Shown here piece after piece: positions 18,088 through 26,456 of a stretch of DNA of 64,000 nt. Numbering within the stretch: the first letter of the stretch is position 1; every line of letters begins with the position of its first letter. The notes under the pieces are model-generated. The model was not told where the DNA came from. It searched no databases and worked only from the letters and a program-made list of their open reading frames with translations. The position numbers and the translations under genes were made by a program. This DNA is from an uncultured Schumannella sp. (GTDB taxonomy: Bacteria; Actinomycetota; Actinomycetes; Actinomycetales; Microbacteriaceae): assembly GCF_905479755.1 (NCBI RefSeq), contig NZ_CAJQNT010000016.1, positions 53,659 through 117,658 on the forward strand, read 5' to 3'.

Positions 18088-19041
18088 CTACTGGAAGCCC
18101 GGCTGCCCGAGTTCGCCGAGGATCCGGTTGAGGTCAGAGACGGTCGCGAACTCGATCGTCACCGTTCCCTTGCTCGCCCCGAGCGCGATGCGCACGCGGG
18201 TGTCGAGCCGGTCACCAAGCGCCTCGGCGATCTCGTCGAGCTGACCCCGACGCCCGCCGGCCGTTGGCTTGGCCTTCTTCGGCTTGGCCGTCGGCGACGA
18301 ACCCGCGGCGGCCTCGGCGGCGCGCACCGACAGGTCCTCGTTGACGATCTTGTCGGCGAGTCGTTCCATCTCGTCGGGTGACCCGGTCGAGAGGATCGCC
18401 CGTGCGTGACCGGCGCTCAGCACGCCCGCGGCGACGCGGCGCTGGACGGGCTCCGGCAGGCGCAGCAGGCGGAGCGTGTTGGTGATCTGCGGGCGCGATC
18501 GACCGATGCGCTCGGCAAGCTGCTCTTGCGTGATGCCGAAGTCGGAGAGCAACTGCTGGTAGGCGGAGGCCTCTTCCAGCGGGTTCAGCTCCGCGCGGTG
18601 CAGGTTCTCGAGGAGCGCGTCGCGCAGCATCGCCTCGTCGGCCGTGTTCTTGACGACCGCCGGGATGCGATCCAATCCCGCGATCTTCGTCGCCCGCAGA
18701 CGACGCTCACCCATGATGAGCTCGTACTGGGGCTCTCCCGCGCCCGCGCCCGGTCGGGGGCGCACGACGATCGGTTGCAGCACGCCGAACTCGCGCACCG
18801 AAACGACGAGCTCATCGAGCTCTTCCTGGCGGAACTCGGTGCGCGGCTGCTGCGGGTTCGGAACGATGTCGTCCGGCGACAGCTCGGCGAGGCGAGCGCC
18901 CGGGACGGCGACGAGTCCCTCGGCGGGCACCTCGACGTCACCCGCGAAGAAGACGTCGACGGGGCGATCGGTCGAGTCGCTGCTGGTCGGAATGAGCGCT
19001 CCGATTCCGCGGCCCAGACCCGTGCGCTTGGGTGCTGCCAT
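18088..19041 (-). CDS. parB: Chromosome partitioning protein ParB
   Basis: A 317-residue CTP-dependent DNA clamp that loads at parS and spreads to organise the origin. The N-terminal domain has the arginine-rich GERRLRATKIAGL motif, and the central helix-turn-helix ITQEQLAERIGRSRPQITN contacts parS. The C-terminal dimer domain ends VSDLNRILGELGQPGF. Its ATG shares one base with the parA stop (TGATG), so ParA and ParB are made together. Two perfect parS sites lie a short distance upstream. Confidence 0.96.
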   Translation of the reverse strand: MAAPKRTGLGRGIGALIPTSSDSTDRPVDVFFAGDVEVPAEGLVAVPGARLAELSPDDIVPNPQQPRTEFRQEELDELVVSVREFGVLQPIVVRPRPGAGAGEPQYELIMGERRLRATKIAGLDRIPAVVKNTADEAMLRDALLENLHRAELNPLEEASAYQQLLSDFGITQEQLAERIGRSRPQITNTLRLLRLPEPVQRRVAAGVLSAGHARAILSTGSPDEMERLADKIVNEDLSVRAAEAAAGSSPTAKPKKAKPTAGGRRGQLDEIAEALGDRLDTRVRIALGASKGTVTIEFATVSDLNRILGELGQPGFQ

Positions 19042-20003
19042 CAGTTCATCTCCCCTGCATCAACCGACGGGACATCCGTCGGAGCCGTCGTCGCGACTCC
19101 GCCGTTGAGGGTCGCGCCGCCCGCGCCGCGGAAGGCGATCTCGGCGGCCGCCTCGCGGTAGGAGAGCGAACCCGGCGAGTTGGTGTCGTAGCTGATCACG
19201 CTCTGCCCGTAGCTCGGCGCCTCCGAGATCCGCACGGAGCGCGGGATCACCGTCGTGAGCGTCTGATCGGGGAAGTGCTCGCGGACCTCGTCGACGACCT
19301 GGTTGGCGAGGTTCGTCCGCGAGTCGTACATCGTGAGCAGGATGGTGCTCAGGCGGAGCTTCTGGTTCAGGTGCTTCTGGATCAACTCGATGTTGTTGAG
19401 CAGCTGGCTGAGACCCTCGAGCGCGTAGTACTCGCACTGGATGGGGATCAGCACTTCGCGCGCCGCAACGAAGGCATTCAGCGTCAGGAGCCCGAGCGAG
19501 GGCGGGCAGTCGATGAAGACGTAGTGATACGGCTCTGGCGCATCCCGCAAAAAGTTCTGGAGAGCCGTCCGGAGGCGCTGCTCGCGTGCGACGAGCGAGA
19601 CCAGTTCGATCTCGGCACCGGCGAGGTGGATGGTGGCGGGGACGCAGTCGAGACCCGTGAACTCCGGGCTGGACTGAACGACGTCGCGCATCGGCACGTC
19701 GTCGATCATCACGTCGTAGACGCTGGCCGTGTCGGAGCGGTGTTCGACGCCGAGCGCCGTCGACGCGTTGCCCTGCGGGTCGAGGTCGATGACGAGCACG
19801 CGAGCTCCGCTTTGCGCGAGCGCGGCCGCGAGGTTGACCGTCGAGGTGGTCTTCCCGACGCCGCCCTTCTGGTTCGCGACGGTGAACACGCGGGTGTGCG
19901 TCGGGCGCGGCAAGACGGCGTCGGCCAGGGCGATCCGGCGGCGAGTCAACTCGGCCACCTCTCGCGCCAGGGGAGTCTCGTCGTAGTTCTTTTCGGCAGT
20001 CAC
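19041..20003 (-). CDS. parA: Chromosome partitioning ATPase ParA
   Basis: A 320-residue deviant Walker-type ATPase that forms a nucleoid-bound gradient along which ParB-parS complexes move. The P-loop is KGGVGKTTS (residues 46-54, signature Lys46 and Lys51), with DLDPQGNAS as Walker A' and VFIDCPPSLG as Walker B. The start is set at GTG 20003 because AGAAGGA lies nine bases ahead; the ATG at 20027 has no ribosome site. It is first in parA-parB and is separated from rsmG by 135 bases containing parS. Confidence 0.95.
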   Translation of the reverse strand: MTAEKNYDETPLAREVAELTRRRIALADAVLPRPTHTRVFTVANQKGGVGKTTSTVNLAAALAQSGARVLVIDLDPQGNASTALGVEHRSDTASVYDVMIDDVPMRDVVQSSPEFTGLDCVPATIHLAGAEIELVSLVAREQRLRTALQNFLRDAPEPYHYVFIDCPPSLGLLTLNAFVAAREVLIPIQCEYYALEGLSQLLNNIELIQKHLNQKLRLSTILLTMYDSRTNLANQVVDEVREHFPDQTLTTVIPRSVRISEAPSYGQSVISYDTNSPGSLSYREAAAEIAFRGAGGATLNGGVATTAPTDVPSVDAGEMN

Positions 20004-20090
20004 CGCAGTGGATCCTTCTCGCAGCATTTGTGGTCGGTCGCGGCACGGGCGCGGTGGCCATTCCGCAGGCATCTCGGCCGGGACTCGCGA

Positions 20091-20106
20091 TGTTTCACGT
20101 GAAACA
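20091..20106. promoter_or_regulatory. parS site 1
   Basis: The 16-base palindrome TGTTTCACGTGAAACA is a perfect copy of the bacterial parS consensus bound by ParB. It lies between rsmG and parA. Confidence 0.95.
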
Positions 20107-20138
20107 TCGTGACGGTCACGCCGGCGCGAGCGCCGAGA

Positions 20139-20768
20139 TCAGTCAACTGTAGCCCGAAAGACCCGCGTGACCTCGGGGACAATCCCCTCACCGAGAACCA
20201 GGGTCTCGACATCGCGCAATCGGTACTTCCGGATGACCTTCTGGGCCGCCGCGGCTTCGTCCGCGACCCGCTCGCCCTTGAGCAAAATCAGTTCGCCACC
20301 GGGACGCAGCAGGGGCGCCGTCATGGGGATGAGCTTGCTGAGGGCCGACACCGCGCGAGCCGTCACCTGGTCGAGCACCCCCTCGACACCGGCCTCGTCG
20401 GCCCGCGCGCGCATGACGTCGACGTTGTCGAGCGCGAGGCGCTCGACCTGCTCCGAGAGCCAGTCGGTGCGACGCTCCATCGGCTCGATGAGCGTGAAGT
20501 GAGCGTCCGGTCGCGCGATCGCGAGCACGAGCCCGGGGAGTCCCCCGCCGCTGCCGACATCGCCAACGCGGGCGTTCGGGGCCACGAGGGGCGCCACCAG
20601 CGCACTGTTGAGCACGTGCCGAGTCCAGAGGCGAGCCGGCTCAAGCGGGCCGATCAGTCCGAGTTCTTCGCCCCGCGCACCGAGATCGGCGGTGAAGGCG
20701 CGGGCGACCTCGATCCGGTCGCCGAACATCGTCGCGGCGACCGCGGGTTCGAGTTCGACGTCAACCAC
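20139..20768 (-). CDS. rsmG: 16S rRNA m7G527 methyltransferase
   Basis: A 209-residue SAM-dependent enzyme that methylates G527 of 16S rRNA; loss of it gives low-level streptomycin resistance in many bacteria. The SAM site is VGDVGSGGGLPGLVLAI, and LLKGERVADE is a family motif. It begins with GTG at 20768. It lies between the two parS sites in the standard jag-rsmG-parA order. Confidence 0.93.
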   Translation of the reverse strand: MVDVELEPAVAATMFGDRIEVARAFTADLGARGEELGLIGPLEPARLWTRHVLNSALVAPLVAPNARVGDVGSGGGLPGLVLAIARPDAHFTLIEPMERRTDWLSEQVERLALDNVDVMRARADEAGVEGVLDQVTARAVSALSKLIPMTAPLLRPGGELILLKGERVADEAAAAQKVIRKYRLRDVETLVLGEGIVPEVTRVFRATVD

Positions 20769-20791
20769 GACGCACTCGCCTGGACGCGCAA

Positions 20792-20807
20792 TGTTTCACG
20801 TGAAACA
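20792..20807. promoter_or_regulatory. parS site 2
   Basis: A second perfect TGTTTCACGTGAAACA palindrome, in the gap between jag and rsmG, 701 bases from the first. Its right end abuts the jag stop codon at 20808. Confidence 0.95.
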
Positions 20808-21326
20808 TCAGCCGCGCGAGATGACCGTGTGGCGGTCGCGCCCTTCACCCTCCGAGGCGGAGACGAAGCCGCGACCGGCGACCAGGTCATGCACGAGCTT
20901 GCGCTCGTAGCTCGACATCGGCGGCAGCGAGGCCGAGGTGGCGCCCGCGTCGATCCGTGCAATCGCGTGATCCACGATCCGGGCGAGTTCCGCCGCGCGA
21001 GCATCGCGCGATCCACCGACATCGAGAATCAGGCGTGAGAAGCGACCCGTGCGGTTCTGCACCGCGAGGCGCGTGAGCTCCTGAAGCGCCGTGACGGCGT
21101 CGGTGCTCGACAGCACCTGGAGGTTGGATTCCCCGGTCGCCGTCACCGACAGGTAGGCACGGCCCGCGCGCGCGTCGATCTCGATGTCGCCGTCAAGATC
21201 GGCGATGTCGAGGAGCTCCTCGATGTAGTCGGCGGCGACGTCGCCCTCTTCGACCAACTGGTCCTGGCTCGGCGCCTCGTCCGTGACGGCGGAGGCGTCC
21301 ACCGAGGTGGTTTCGGTATCGGTCAC
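20808..21326 (-). CDS. jag: KH/R3H RNA-binding protein Jag (KhpB)
   Basis: A 172-residue RNA-binding protein with an acidic N-terminus, a KH-like central part (about 45-105) and a C-terminal R3H domain (SSYERKLVHDLVAGRG, then RDRHTVI). The Jag_N domain of firmicute homologues is missing, as is usual in actinobacteria. In firmicutes KhpB influences cell division and elongation by binding RNA; its role here is inferred. Its ATG overlaps the yidC TGA (ATGA). Confidence 0.88.
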   Translation of the reverse strand: MTDTETTSVDASAVTDEAPSQDQLVEEGDVAADYIEELLDIADLDGDIEIDARAGRAYLSVTATGESNLQVLSSTDAVTALQELTRLAVQNRTGRFSRLILDVGGSRDARAAELARIVDHAIARIDAGATSASLPPMSSYERKLVHDLVAGRGFVSASEGEGRDRHTVISRG

Positions 21327-22303
21327 GAGCGCTTGCTCCCACTCTGCTTCTTGGCACGCTTCTTACCCACGGGCTGCTGGCGCTGAATCCGTGCCTTGGT
21401 TTCTTCGACGGTCTCGGCCGCGAGTTCCTCGGCGTCGTCGCCCATCTTGGCGCGACGCTTCTTCGCGAGGCGAGCTTCACGCGCAAGCGCCGCCTCGCTC
21501 CCGGGCGTCGGCATGTTCCGGATGACGAGGAACTGCTGCACCATCGTCCAGATGTTCGAGGTCAGCCAGTAGAACATGACACCGATCGGGAAGGCGAAGC
21601 CCGAGAAGGCGAAGACCAGCGGCAGCAGGTACAGCAGGATCCGCTGCTGCCGGTACATCGGGGATTCCTTCATCTCCGGCGACTGGTTCTTCGACATGAT
21701 CTGCAGCTGCGTGATGAACTGCGAGGCCGTCATCAGGATCACCATGACCACCGCGATCACGATCACGACGACCTCGACGGGGTCGGCCGCAAGGGCGCTC
21801 TGGATGCTGTCATGCAGCGGCGCGATGCCGAAGAGCGAGGCGGAGCCGAACTGGTCAGCCAGATCCTGGTTCAAGAGCCCGACGCCCGCGCGACTCTGGT
21901 TGGCCTCGTTGAGCACCGAGAACAGGCCGAAGAAGATCGGCATCTGCACGAGCAGCGGCAGGCACGAGGCGAAGGGGTTCGTTCCCGCCTTCGAGTAGAG
22001 CGCCATCGTCTCGCGCTGCATGGCCTCACGCGAGTACTGATCGCGCTTGCCCTTGTACTTGTCTTGGATCTTCTTGAGCTGCGGCGCCACCTCAAGCATC
22101 TTGCGCTGGCTGTGGATCTGGCGGACGAAGAGGGGAATCAGCGCCGCACGCACCACGAGCACGAGACCCACGATCGAGAGAACCCACGTGAGACCGGCGG
22201 CCGGATCCATGCCGACGGCGCTCAGCACCCAATGGAAAGCAACGAGGATCGCTTCGATGACCCACTTGATGGGCCAGAGAATCGTGCCGATGATGTCAGG
22301 CAT
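21323..22303 (-). CDS. yidC: Membrane protein insertase YidC
   Basis: A 326-residue Oxa1/YidC insertase that places proteins into the cytoplasmic membrane with or without SecYEG. Five hydrophobic segments are visible, including NPFASCLPLLVQMPIFFGLF and the GVMFYWLTSNIWT helix near the end. The C-terminal tail is very basic (KKRAKKQSGSKRS), probably for ribosome contact. It lacks the large periplasmic domain of proteobacterial YidC. It follows yidD by nine bases and overlaps jag. Confidence 0.95.
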   Translation of the reverse strand: MPDIIGTILWPIKWVIEAILVAFHWVLSAVGMDPAAGLTWVLSIVGLVLVVRAALIPLFVRQIHSQRKMLEVAPQLKKIQDKYKGKRDQYSREAMQRETMALYSKAGTNPFASCLPLLVQMPIFFGLFSVLNEANQSRAGVGLLNQDLADQFGSASLFGIAPLHDSIQSALAADPVEVVVIVIAVVMVILMTASQFITQLQIMSKNQSPEMKESPMYRQQRILLYLLPLVFAFSGFAFPIGVMFYWLTSNIWTMVQQFLVIRNMPTPGSEAALAREARLAKKRRAKMGDDAEELAAETVEETKARIQRQQPVGKKRAKKQSGSKRS

Positions 22304-22312
22304 AGTGCGGGT

Positions 22313-22630
22313 TCAACCCTTTCCGTGGCTTGTCTCGGTGACAAAGCCGAATTCGGTGGTGTGCAGAAATCCATGTCGCGGCTCGGGGACATCGTCGATG
22401 CCGCCCTTCGCCCACGGGTGGCAGCGCGCAATCCGCCACGAGCCGAGGGCCACGCCCTTGACGAGCCCGTGCTGCTGGATCGCGCCCAGGGCGTACGCCG
22501 AGCAACTCGGGTAGTACCGACAGACCTGACCGTACAACGGTGAGATCGTGGCGCGGTAGCCGCGCAGAATGAGCACCGCGGCGTTCCGCGGTGCAAGCCA
22601 GAGGGCCCGGCCGACGCTCGACGGCGTCAT
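22313..22630 (-). CDS. yidD: Membrane protein insertion efficiency factor YidD
   Basis: A 105-residue small amphipathic protein that helps YidC-dependent insertion. The family core is LRGYRATISPLYGQVCRYYPSCSAYA, with conserved cysteines in CRYYPSCS. The ATG at 22630 overlaps the rnpA TGA as ATGA, which fixes the start over a longer frame reaching 22678. The order rpmH-rnpA-yidD-yidC is the standard origin arrangement. Confidence 0.95.
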   Translation of the reverse strand: MTPSSVGRALWLAPRNAAVLILRGYRATISPLYGQVCRYYPSCSAYALGAIQQHGLVKGVALGSWRIARCHPWAKGGIDDVPEPRHGFLHTTEFGFVTETSHGKG

Positions 22631-22959
22631 GATCCCGACCCCAGCACGGCACGAACTTCGCGCGAGAGCTCCAGCCAACTCAGCTCGGCGACGGCCGGCA
22701 GCGCCCGGACGACAACGTCCTGGCCGCGGCCACCCGCGTCGACGAGTTCGCGCGCGAGCGCACGGTAGCGCCGGCGAAGGCGATTGCGAGTGACGGCGTC
22801 GCCGACGGCTCGCGAGACGATGAAGCCGAAGCGCATCGGATCGCTCACGTCACGCGCCACGCGGTAGTAGACGGCGTGGGGCGTGGCGGATCGACGACCA
22901 CGGCGGACGACGTGACGGAAGTCCACCCCGTGGACCACCCGATTCGCCCGCGCGAGCAC
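22627..22959 (-). CDS. rnpA: Ribonuclease P protein component
   Basis: A 110-residue basic protein that assists the RNase P RNA in trimming tRNA 5' ends. The conserved RNR motif appears as AVTRNRLRRRYRALARE (about 61-77). The GTG start at 22959 (Val-Leu-Ala-Arg-Ala-Asn) is typical for actinobacterial RnpA; a longer open frame is rejected because it would cover rpmH. Only seven bases separate it from the rpmH stop, so its ribosome site is inside rpmH and translation is probably coupled. Confidence 0.92.
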   Translation of the reverse strand: MLARANRVVHGVDFRHVVRRGRRSATPHAVYYRVARDVSDPMRFGFIVSRAVGDAVTRNRLRRRYRALARELVDAGGRGQDVVVRALPAVAELSWLELSREVRAVLGSGS

Positions 22960-22966
22960 GAGGAAA

Positions 22967-23104
22967 CTAGGCGGAGAGCTCGGTGCGGCCCTTGCGACGA
23001 CGTGCCGCGAGGATCGCACGACCCGCACGCGTACGCATGCGCAGGCGGAAGCCGTGCACCTTGGCACGACGCCGGTTGTTCGGCTGGAAGGTTCGCTTCG
23101 ACAT
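22967..23104 (-). CDS. rpmH: 50S ribosomal protein L34
   Basis: A 45-residue, highly basic ribosomal protein starting [19 protein letters not shown] and ending GRTELSA, an unmistakable L34 sequence. It is too short for many gene-calling cut-offs. It heads the leftward rpmH-rnpA-yidD-yidC-jag-rsmG run and lies back to back with dnaA across a 293-base gap. Confidence 0.97.
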   Translation of the reverse strand: MSKRTFQPNNRRRAKVHGFRLRMRTRAGRAILAARRRKGRTELSA

Positions 23105-23397
23105 GGTGATATCTCCAACACCCGGGATCCGGGTAAGAACGGGGACGGCTGATTGCGGAACGCTGCGCCGTCGGCAACTGATTAAAAATAGGGCCTGAAC
23201 CCCGCTTAATCAAACCTGAGCAGGCAAAGCGGACATACTCGCATGCGATTCGCGGCCACCGGCGCACGACGCGCCGCGTGCGATTAGGCTCACTGGCGCC
23301 CCCCGGAGCATCGATACCCCGCCGATCGTTCTGTCCACACCCCTCCCACCAAGTGGATAACCCTGTGTATAACTGACAGACAGGATCGAGAGGAAAC
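23105..23397. promoter_or_regulatory. rpmH-dnaA divergent regulatory region with DnaA boxes
   Basis: No gene is seen. Close to dnaA are two minus-strand DnaA-box-like sites with one mismatch each: AGTGGATAA at 23352-23360 and TGTGTATAA at 23364-23372. Sites here suit autoregulation of dnaA. A weaker TGTCCACA lies at 23332. The dnaA ribosome site GAGAGGA ends just before the ATG. Confidence 0.65.
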
Positions 23398-24825
23398 ATG
23401 AGCGAGACGCCGGACGAGACCCACGAGTTGTGGAACTCCGTACTGACCCAACTCAACGGCGACGACCGCGTGACCCCGCAACTGCAGGGCTTCCTTAATC
23501 TGGTCGAGCCGAAGGGCGTGCTCGCCGGGACCCTCTACCTCGAGGTTCCGAACGAGCTGACGCGCGGGATGCTCGAGCAGCGCATCCGCGTGCCGTTGCT
23601 CAATGCGCTCGCGCAGCTCGATGACGAGCCCGAGCTCACGAACTTCGCGATCGTCGTCAACCCCGACATCCGTCCGCCCCAGCTGCTCGGCGATGTCGAC
23701 ACGATGACGGACGCTGACTTCGAGGAGAACACCGGGTCGCCCGCGCCGCTCGCCCCGATCACGGACATCAATCGCCGCTCCGACTCGCGTCTGAATCCCA
23801 AGTACAACTTCGACAACTTCGTCATCGGCGGGTCCAACCGCTTCGCCCACGCGGCGGCGGTCGCCGTGGCCGAGGCGCCGGCCAAGGCCTACAACCCGCT
23901 CTTCATCTATGGCGACTCGGGTCTCGGCAAGACCCACCTGCTGCACGCGATCGGTCACTACGCCGAGAGCCTGTATCCCGGGATCCGCGTTCGCTACGTG
24001 TCGAGCGAAGAGTTCACCAACGACTTCATCAACTCGATCGCCAACAACCGCGCGAGTGTGTTCCAGTCCCGCTATCGCGAGATCGACATCCTGCTGATCG
24101 ACGACATCCAGTTCTTGCAGGGCAAGGACTCGACGCAGGAGGCGTTCTTCCACACCTTCAACACGCTGCACGATCACAACAAGCAGGTCGTGATCACGAG
24201 CGATGTCGCGCCGAAGCATCTGACGGGGTTCGAGGATCGGATGCGCTCCCGCTTCGAGTGGGGACTCATCACCGATGTGCAGGCGCCCGATCTCGAAACC
24301 CGCATCGCGATCCTGCGCAAGAAGGCGCAGAGCGAGAAGCTGCAGGTTCCCGACGAGATCCTCGAGTTCATGGCGACCAAGGTCTCGAGCAACATCCGCG
24401 AGCTCGAGGGAACCCTCATCCGGGTGACCGCGTTCGCGAGCCTCAACCGCACGCGCGTCGACCTGCAGCTGGTGCAGACGGTATTGAAGGACATCATCAC
24501 CCTCGATGAGGACAACGTCATCGCGCCGGTCGACATCATCAATCACACGGCCGAGTACTTCAAACTCACCGTCGACGACCTGTACGGCTCGAGTCGTTCG
24601 CAAGCCGTTGCGACGGCACGACAGATCGCCATGTATCTGTGTCGCGAACTCACCAGCTTGTCTTTGCCGAAGATCGGGCAACTCTTCGGCAACCGCGATC
24701 ACACCACCGTGATGTACGCCAACAAGAAGATCAGCGAGCTCATGAAAGAGCGTCGATCGATCTACAACCAGGTCACCGAATTGACGAGCCGCATCAAACA
24801 GAACCAGCGCTACTCGCGCAGCTGA
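23398..24825 (+). CDS. dnaA: Chromosomal replication initiator DnaA
   Basis: A 475-residue AAA+ initiator that binds DnaA boxes and melts the origin. Domain I is at the N-terminus, the linker is short and acidic (DADFEENTGSPAP), and domain III has Walker A GDSGLGKT (Lys178) and Walker B LLIDDIQFLQG. The C-terminal DNA-binding domain carries the DnaA signature IGQLFGNRDHTTVMYA. The linker is much shorter than the long disordered linker of Streptomyces. ATG at 23398 with GAGAGGA. Confidence 0.97.
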   Translation: MSETPDETHELWNSVLTQLNGDDRVTPQLQGFLNLVEPKGVLAGTLYLEVPNELTRGMLEQRIRVPLLNALAQLDDEPELTNFAIVVNPDIRPPQLLGDVDTMTDADFEENTGSPAPLAPITDINRRSDSRLNPKYNFDNFVIGGSNRFAHAAAVAVAEAPAKAYNPLFIYGDSGLGKTHLLHAIGHYAESLYPGIRVRYVSSEEFTNDFINSIANNRASVFQSRYREIDILLIDDIQFLQGKDSTQEAFFHTFNTLHDHNKQVVITSDVAPKHLTGFEDRMRSRFEWGLITDVQAPDLETRIAILRKKAQSEKLQVPDEILEFMATKVSSNIRELEGTLIRVTAFASLNRTRVDLQLVQTVLKDIITLDEDNVIAPVDIINHTAEYFKLTVDDLYGSSRSQAVATARQIAMYLCRELTSLSLPKIGQLFGNRDHTTVMYANKKISELMKERRSIYNQVTELTSRIKQNQRYSRS

Positions 24826-24881
24826 GCCCGAACGCCTCGGATTTCGTCGCGAATTCCTTATTGCACAGAGTGTGTACAACC

Positions 24882-24890
24882 TGTGGATAA
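24882..24890 (-). promoter_or_regulatory. DnaA box
   Basis: Perfect TTATCCACA on the minus strand within the putative origin. Confidence 0.8.
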
Positions 24891-25051
24891 CATCGGGATG
24901 AATGACATGCCTGGTGGGGACAACCCCGGGTCGAAATGTGGAATGACAAAACCCGCGTCGCGACCGCACCACCGGAGCCGCGACGACTCTCCACCGCTCG
25001 TCAACATCTCACACCGGTGTAGTTTCCTGTCATTCATTGACCGGCCGCGGC

Positions 25052-25060
25052 TTATCCACA
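25052..25060 (+). promoter_or_regulatory. DnaA box
   Basis: Perfect TTATCCACA on the plus strand, directly followed by a degenerate TCTTCCACA copy. Confidence 0.8.
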
Positions 25061-25274
25061 TCTTCCACAGCGGTTAAGACTGTGATGTGTTTTAACCGTT
25101 CCGAATCTCGCCCACAACTTTGAGAGCCGGCGCCCGTCGCAGATTCACCGATTCGAGCCCGGCTCTTCCTGTGTCAAGATCGGACGTGACAGGATGGGCG
25201 GTCCGGGCCGACACCTGTCCTCGTGGTCATCTGGCCGCGGGGGTCAGCTCGAGTCGACGTACAAGGAGTTCGGT

Positions 25275-26420
25275 GTGAAGTTCCACGTCAATCGCGACGT
25301 CCTGAGCGAAGCCGTGTCGTTCGCCGTCAAGCTTCTGCCGCAGCGAACCACGCAGCCCATCCTGAGCGGTGTGCTTCTCGAGGCTGCCGACGGTGTGCTC
25401 GTGTTGTCGTCATTCGACTACGAAGTGTCGTCACGCACCGAGATCCCGGCCGAGGTGGACGAACCGGGTGTTGCCCTGGTCTCGGGTCGCCTTCTCGCCG
25501 ACATCGCCAGTCGTCTGCCCAACGCACCCGTCAACTTCTCCCACGATGACGGCCGCATCGCGGTCAGCTGCGGCTCGGCAAAGTTCACCCTGTTGAGCAT
25601 GCCGGTCGAGGAGTACCCGAGCCTGCCGCAGATCGAGGAGCGCACCGGAGTTCTTCCCGCCGAGGATTTCGCCGCGGCCGTGTCGCAGGTTGCCGTTGCG
25701 GCATCCCGCGACGACGTCACCCCGGTGATCACGGGGGTGCAGCTCGAGGTCGGCGACAACACGCTGTCGTTCGTCGCGACCGACCGCTACCGCGTCGCCG
25801 TCCGCGAGATCGATTGGGATTCGGGCACCGCATCCGCTGAGGGCGCCACCGCACTCGTGCCGGCACGCACCCTGTCGGAGATCGGCAAGACCTTCGGGCA
25901 TTCCGGAACCATCGGGGTCTCCATCGTTCACAACGACGATCGCGAGCTCATCGCCTTCACGGCCGATAAGCGCACCGTGACCTCGCTGCTGATCAAGGGG
26001 AACTTCCCGCCGGTCAAGCGGCTGTTCCCCGAGACCGTCGAAAACTATGCGGTGATCAACACCGCCGAACTCGTCGAGGCGACCCGGCGCGTGTCACTCG
26101 TACTCGAGCGCGAAGCCGCGTTGCGGTTCAGCTTCTCGATCGATGGCGTTACCCTCGAGGCGACGGGATCCGAGCAGGCGCAAGCGTCCGAGACGATCGA
26201 CGCGCACCTGGTCGGCGACGACACCGTGGTGTCGCTCAAGCCGTCGTTCCTGCTCGATGGTCTCGGTGCCGTGCACTCCGAGTTCGTTCGGATCTCGTTC
26301 ACGAAGACCGACAACCCGAACAAGCCCGGCCCGGTACTACTGACGAGCCAGTCGTCAAAGGATGCGCCCGGCGCCGACAACTACCGTTACCTGCTGCAGC
26401 CGAACCTGCTGCTGCGGTAG
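25275..26420 (+). CDS. dnaN: DNA polymerase III beta sliding clamp
   Basis: A 381-residue ring-forming clamp that tethers the polymerase to DNA. Three similar clamp domains are visible; conserved pieces include FAVKLLPQRTTQPILSGV near the start and the C-terminal YRYLLQPNLLLR, close to the M-P-M/V-R end of other clamps. The start is GTG at 25275, preceded by AAGGAG; a longer frame from 25194 is rejected because it lacks a ribosome site and would lengthen a conserved N-terminus (VKFHVNRDVL). Confidence 0.96.
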   Translation: MKFHVNRDVLSEAVSFAVKLLPQRTTQPILSGVLLEAADGVLVLSSFDYEVSSRTEIPAEVDEPGVALVSGRLLADIASRLPNAPVNFSHDDGRIAVSCGSAKFTLLSMPVEEYPSLPQIEERTGVLPAEDFAAAVSQVAVAASRDDVTPVITGVQLEVGDNTLSFVATDRYRVAVREIDWDSGTASAEGATALVPARTLSEIGKTFGHSGTIGVSIVHNDDRELIAFTADKRTVTSLLIKGNFPPVKRLFPETVENYAVINTAELVEATRRVSLVLEREAALRFSFSIDGVTLEATGSEQAQASETIDAHLVGDDTVVSLKPSFLLDGLGAVHSEFVRISFTKTDNPNKPGPVLLTSQSSKDAPGADNYRYLLQPNLLLR

Positions 26421-26456
26421 TTCGCTCCTGCCCCCGATTCGGAAGGCGAGAGATAC

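Larger units (their letters stand above)
24826..25274. other. Putative origin of replication (oriC)
   Basis: This 449-base dnaA-dnaN gap is the usual actinobacterial oriC position. It contains two perfect DnaA boxes (24882-24890 on the minus strand, 25052-25060 on the plus strand) and degenerate ones at 24871-24879 (TGTGTACAA) and 25061-25069 (TCTTCCACA). The section 25071-25130 is the least GC-rich (TTAAGAC, TTTTAACC) and is a candidate unwinding site. Proof of origin function is by position and motifs only. Confidence 0.8.
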
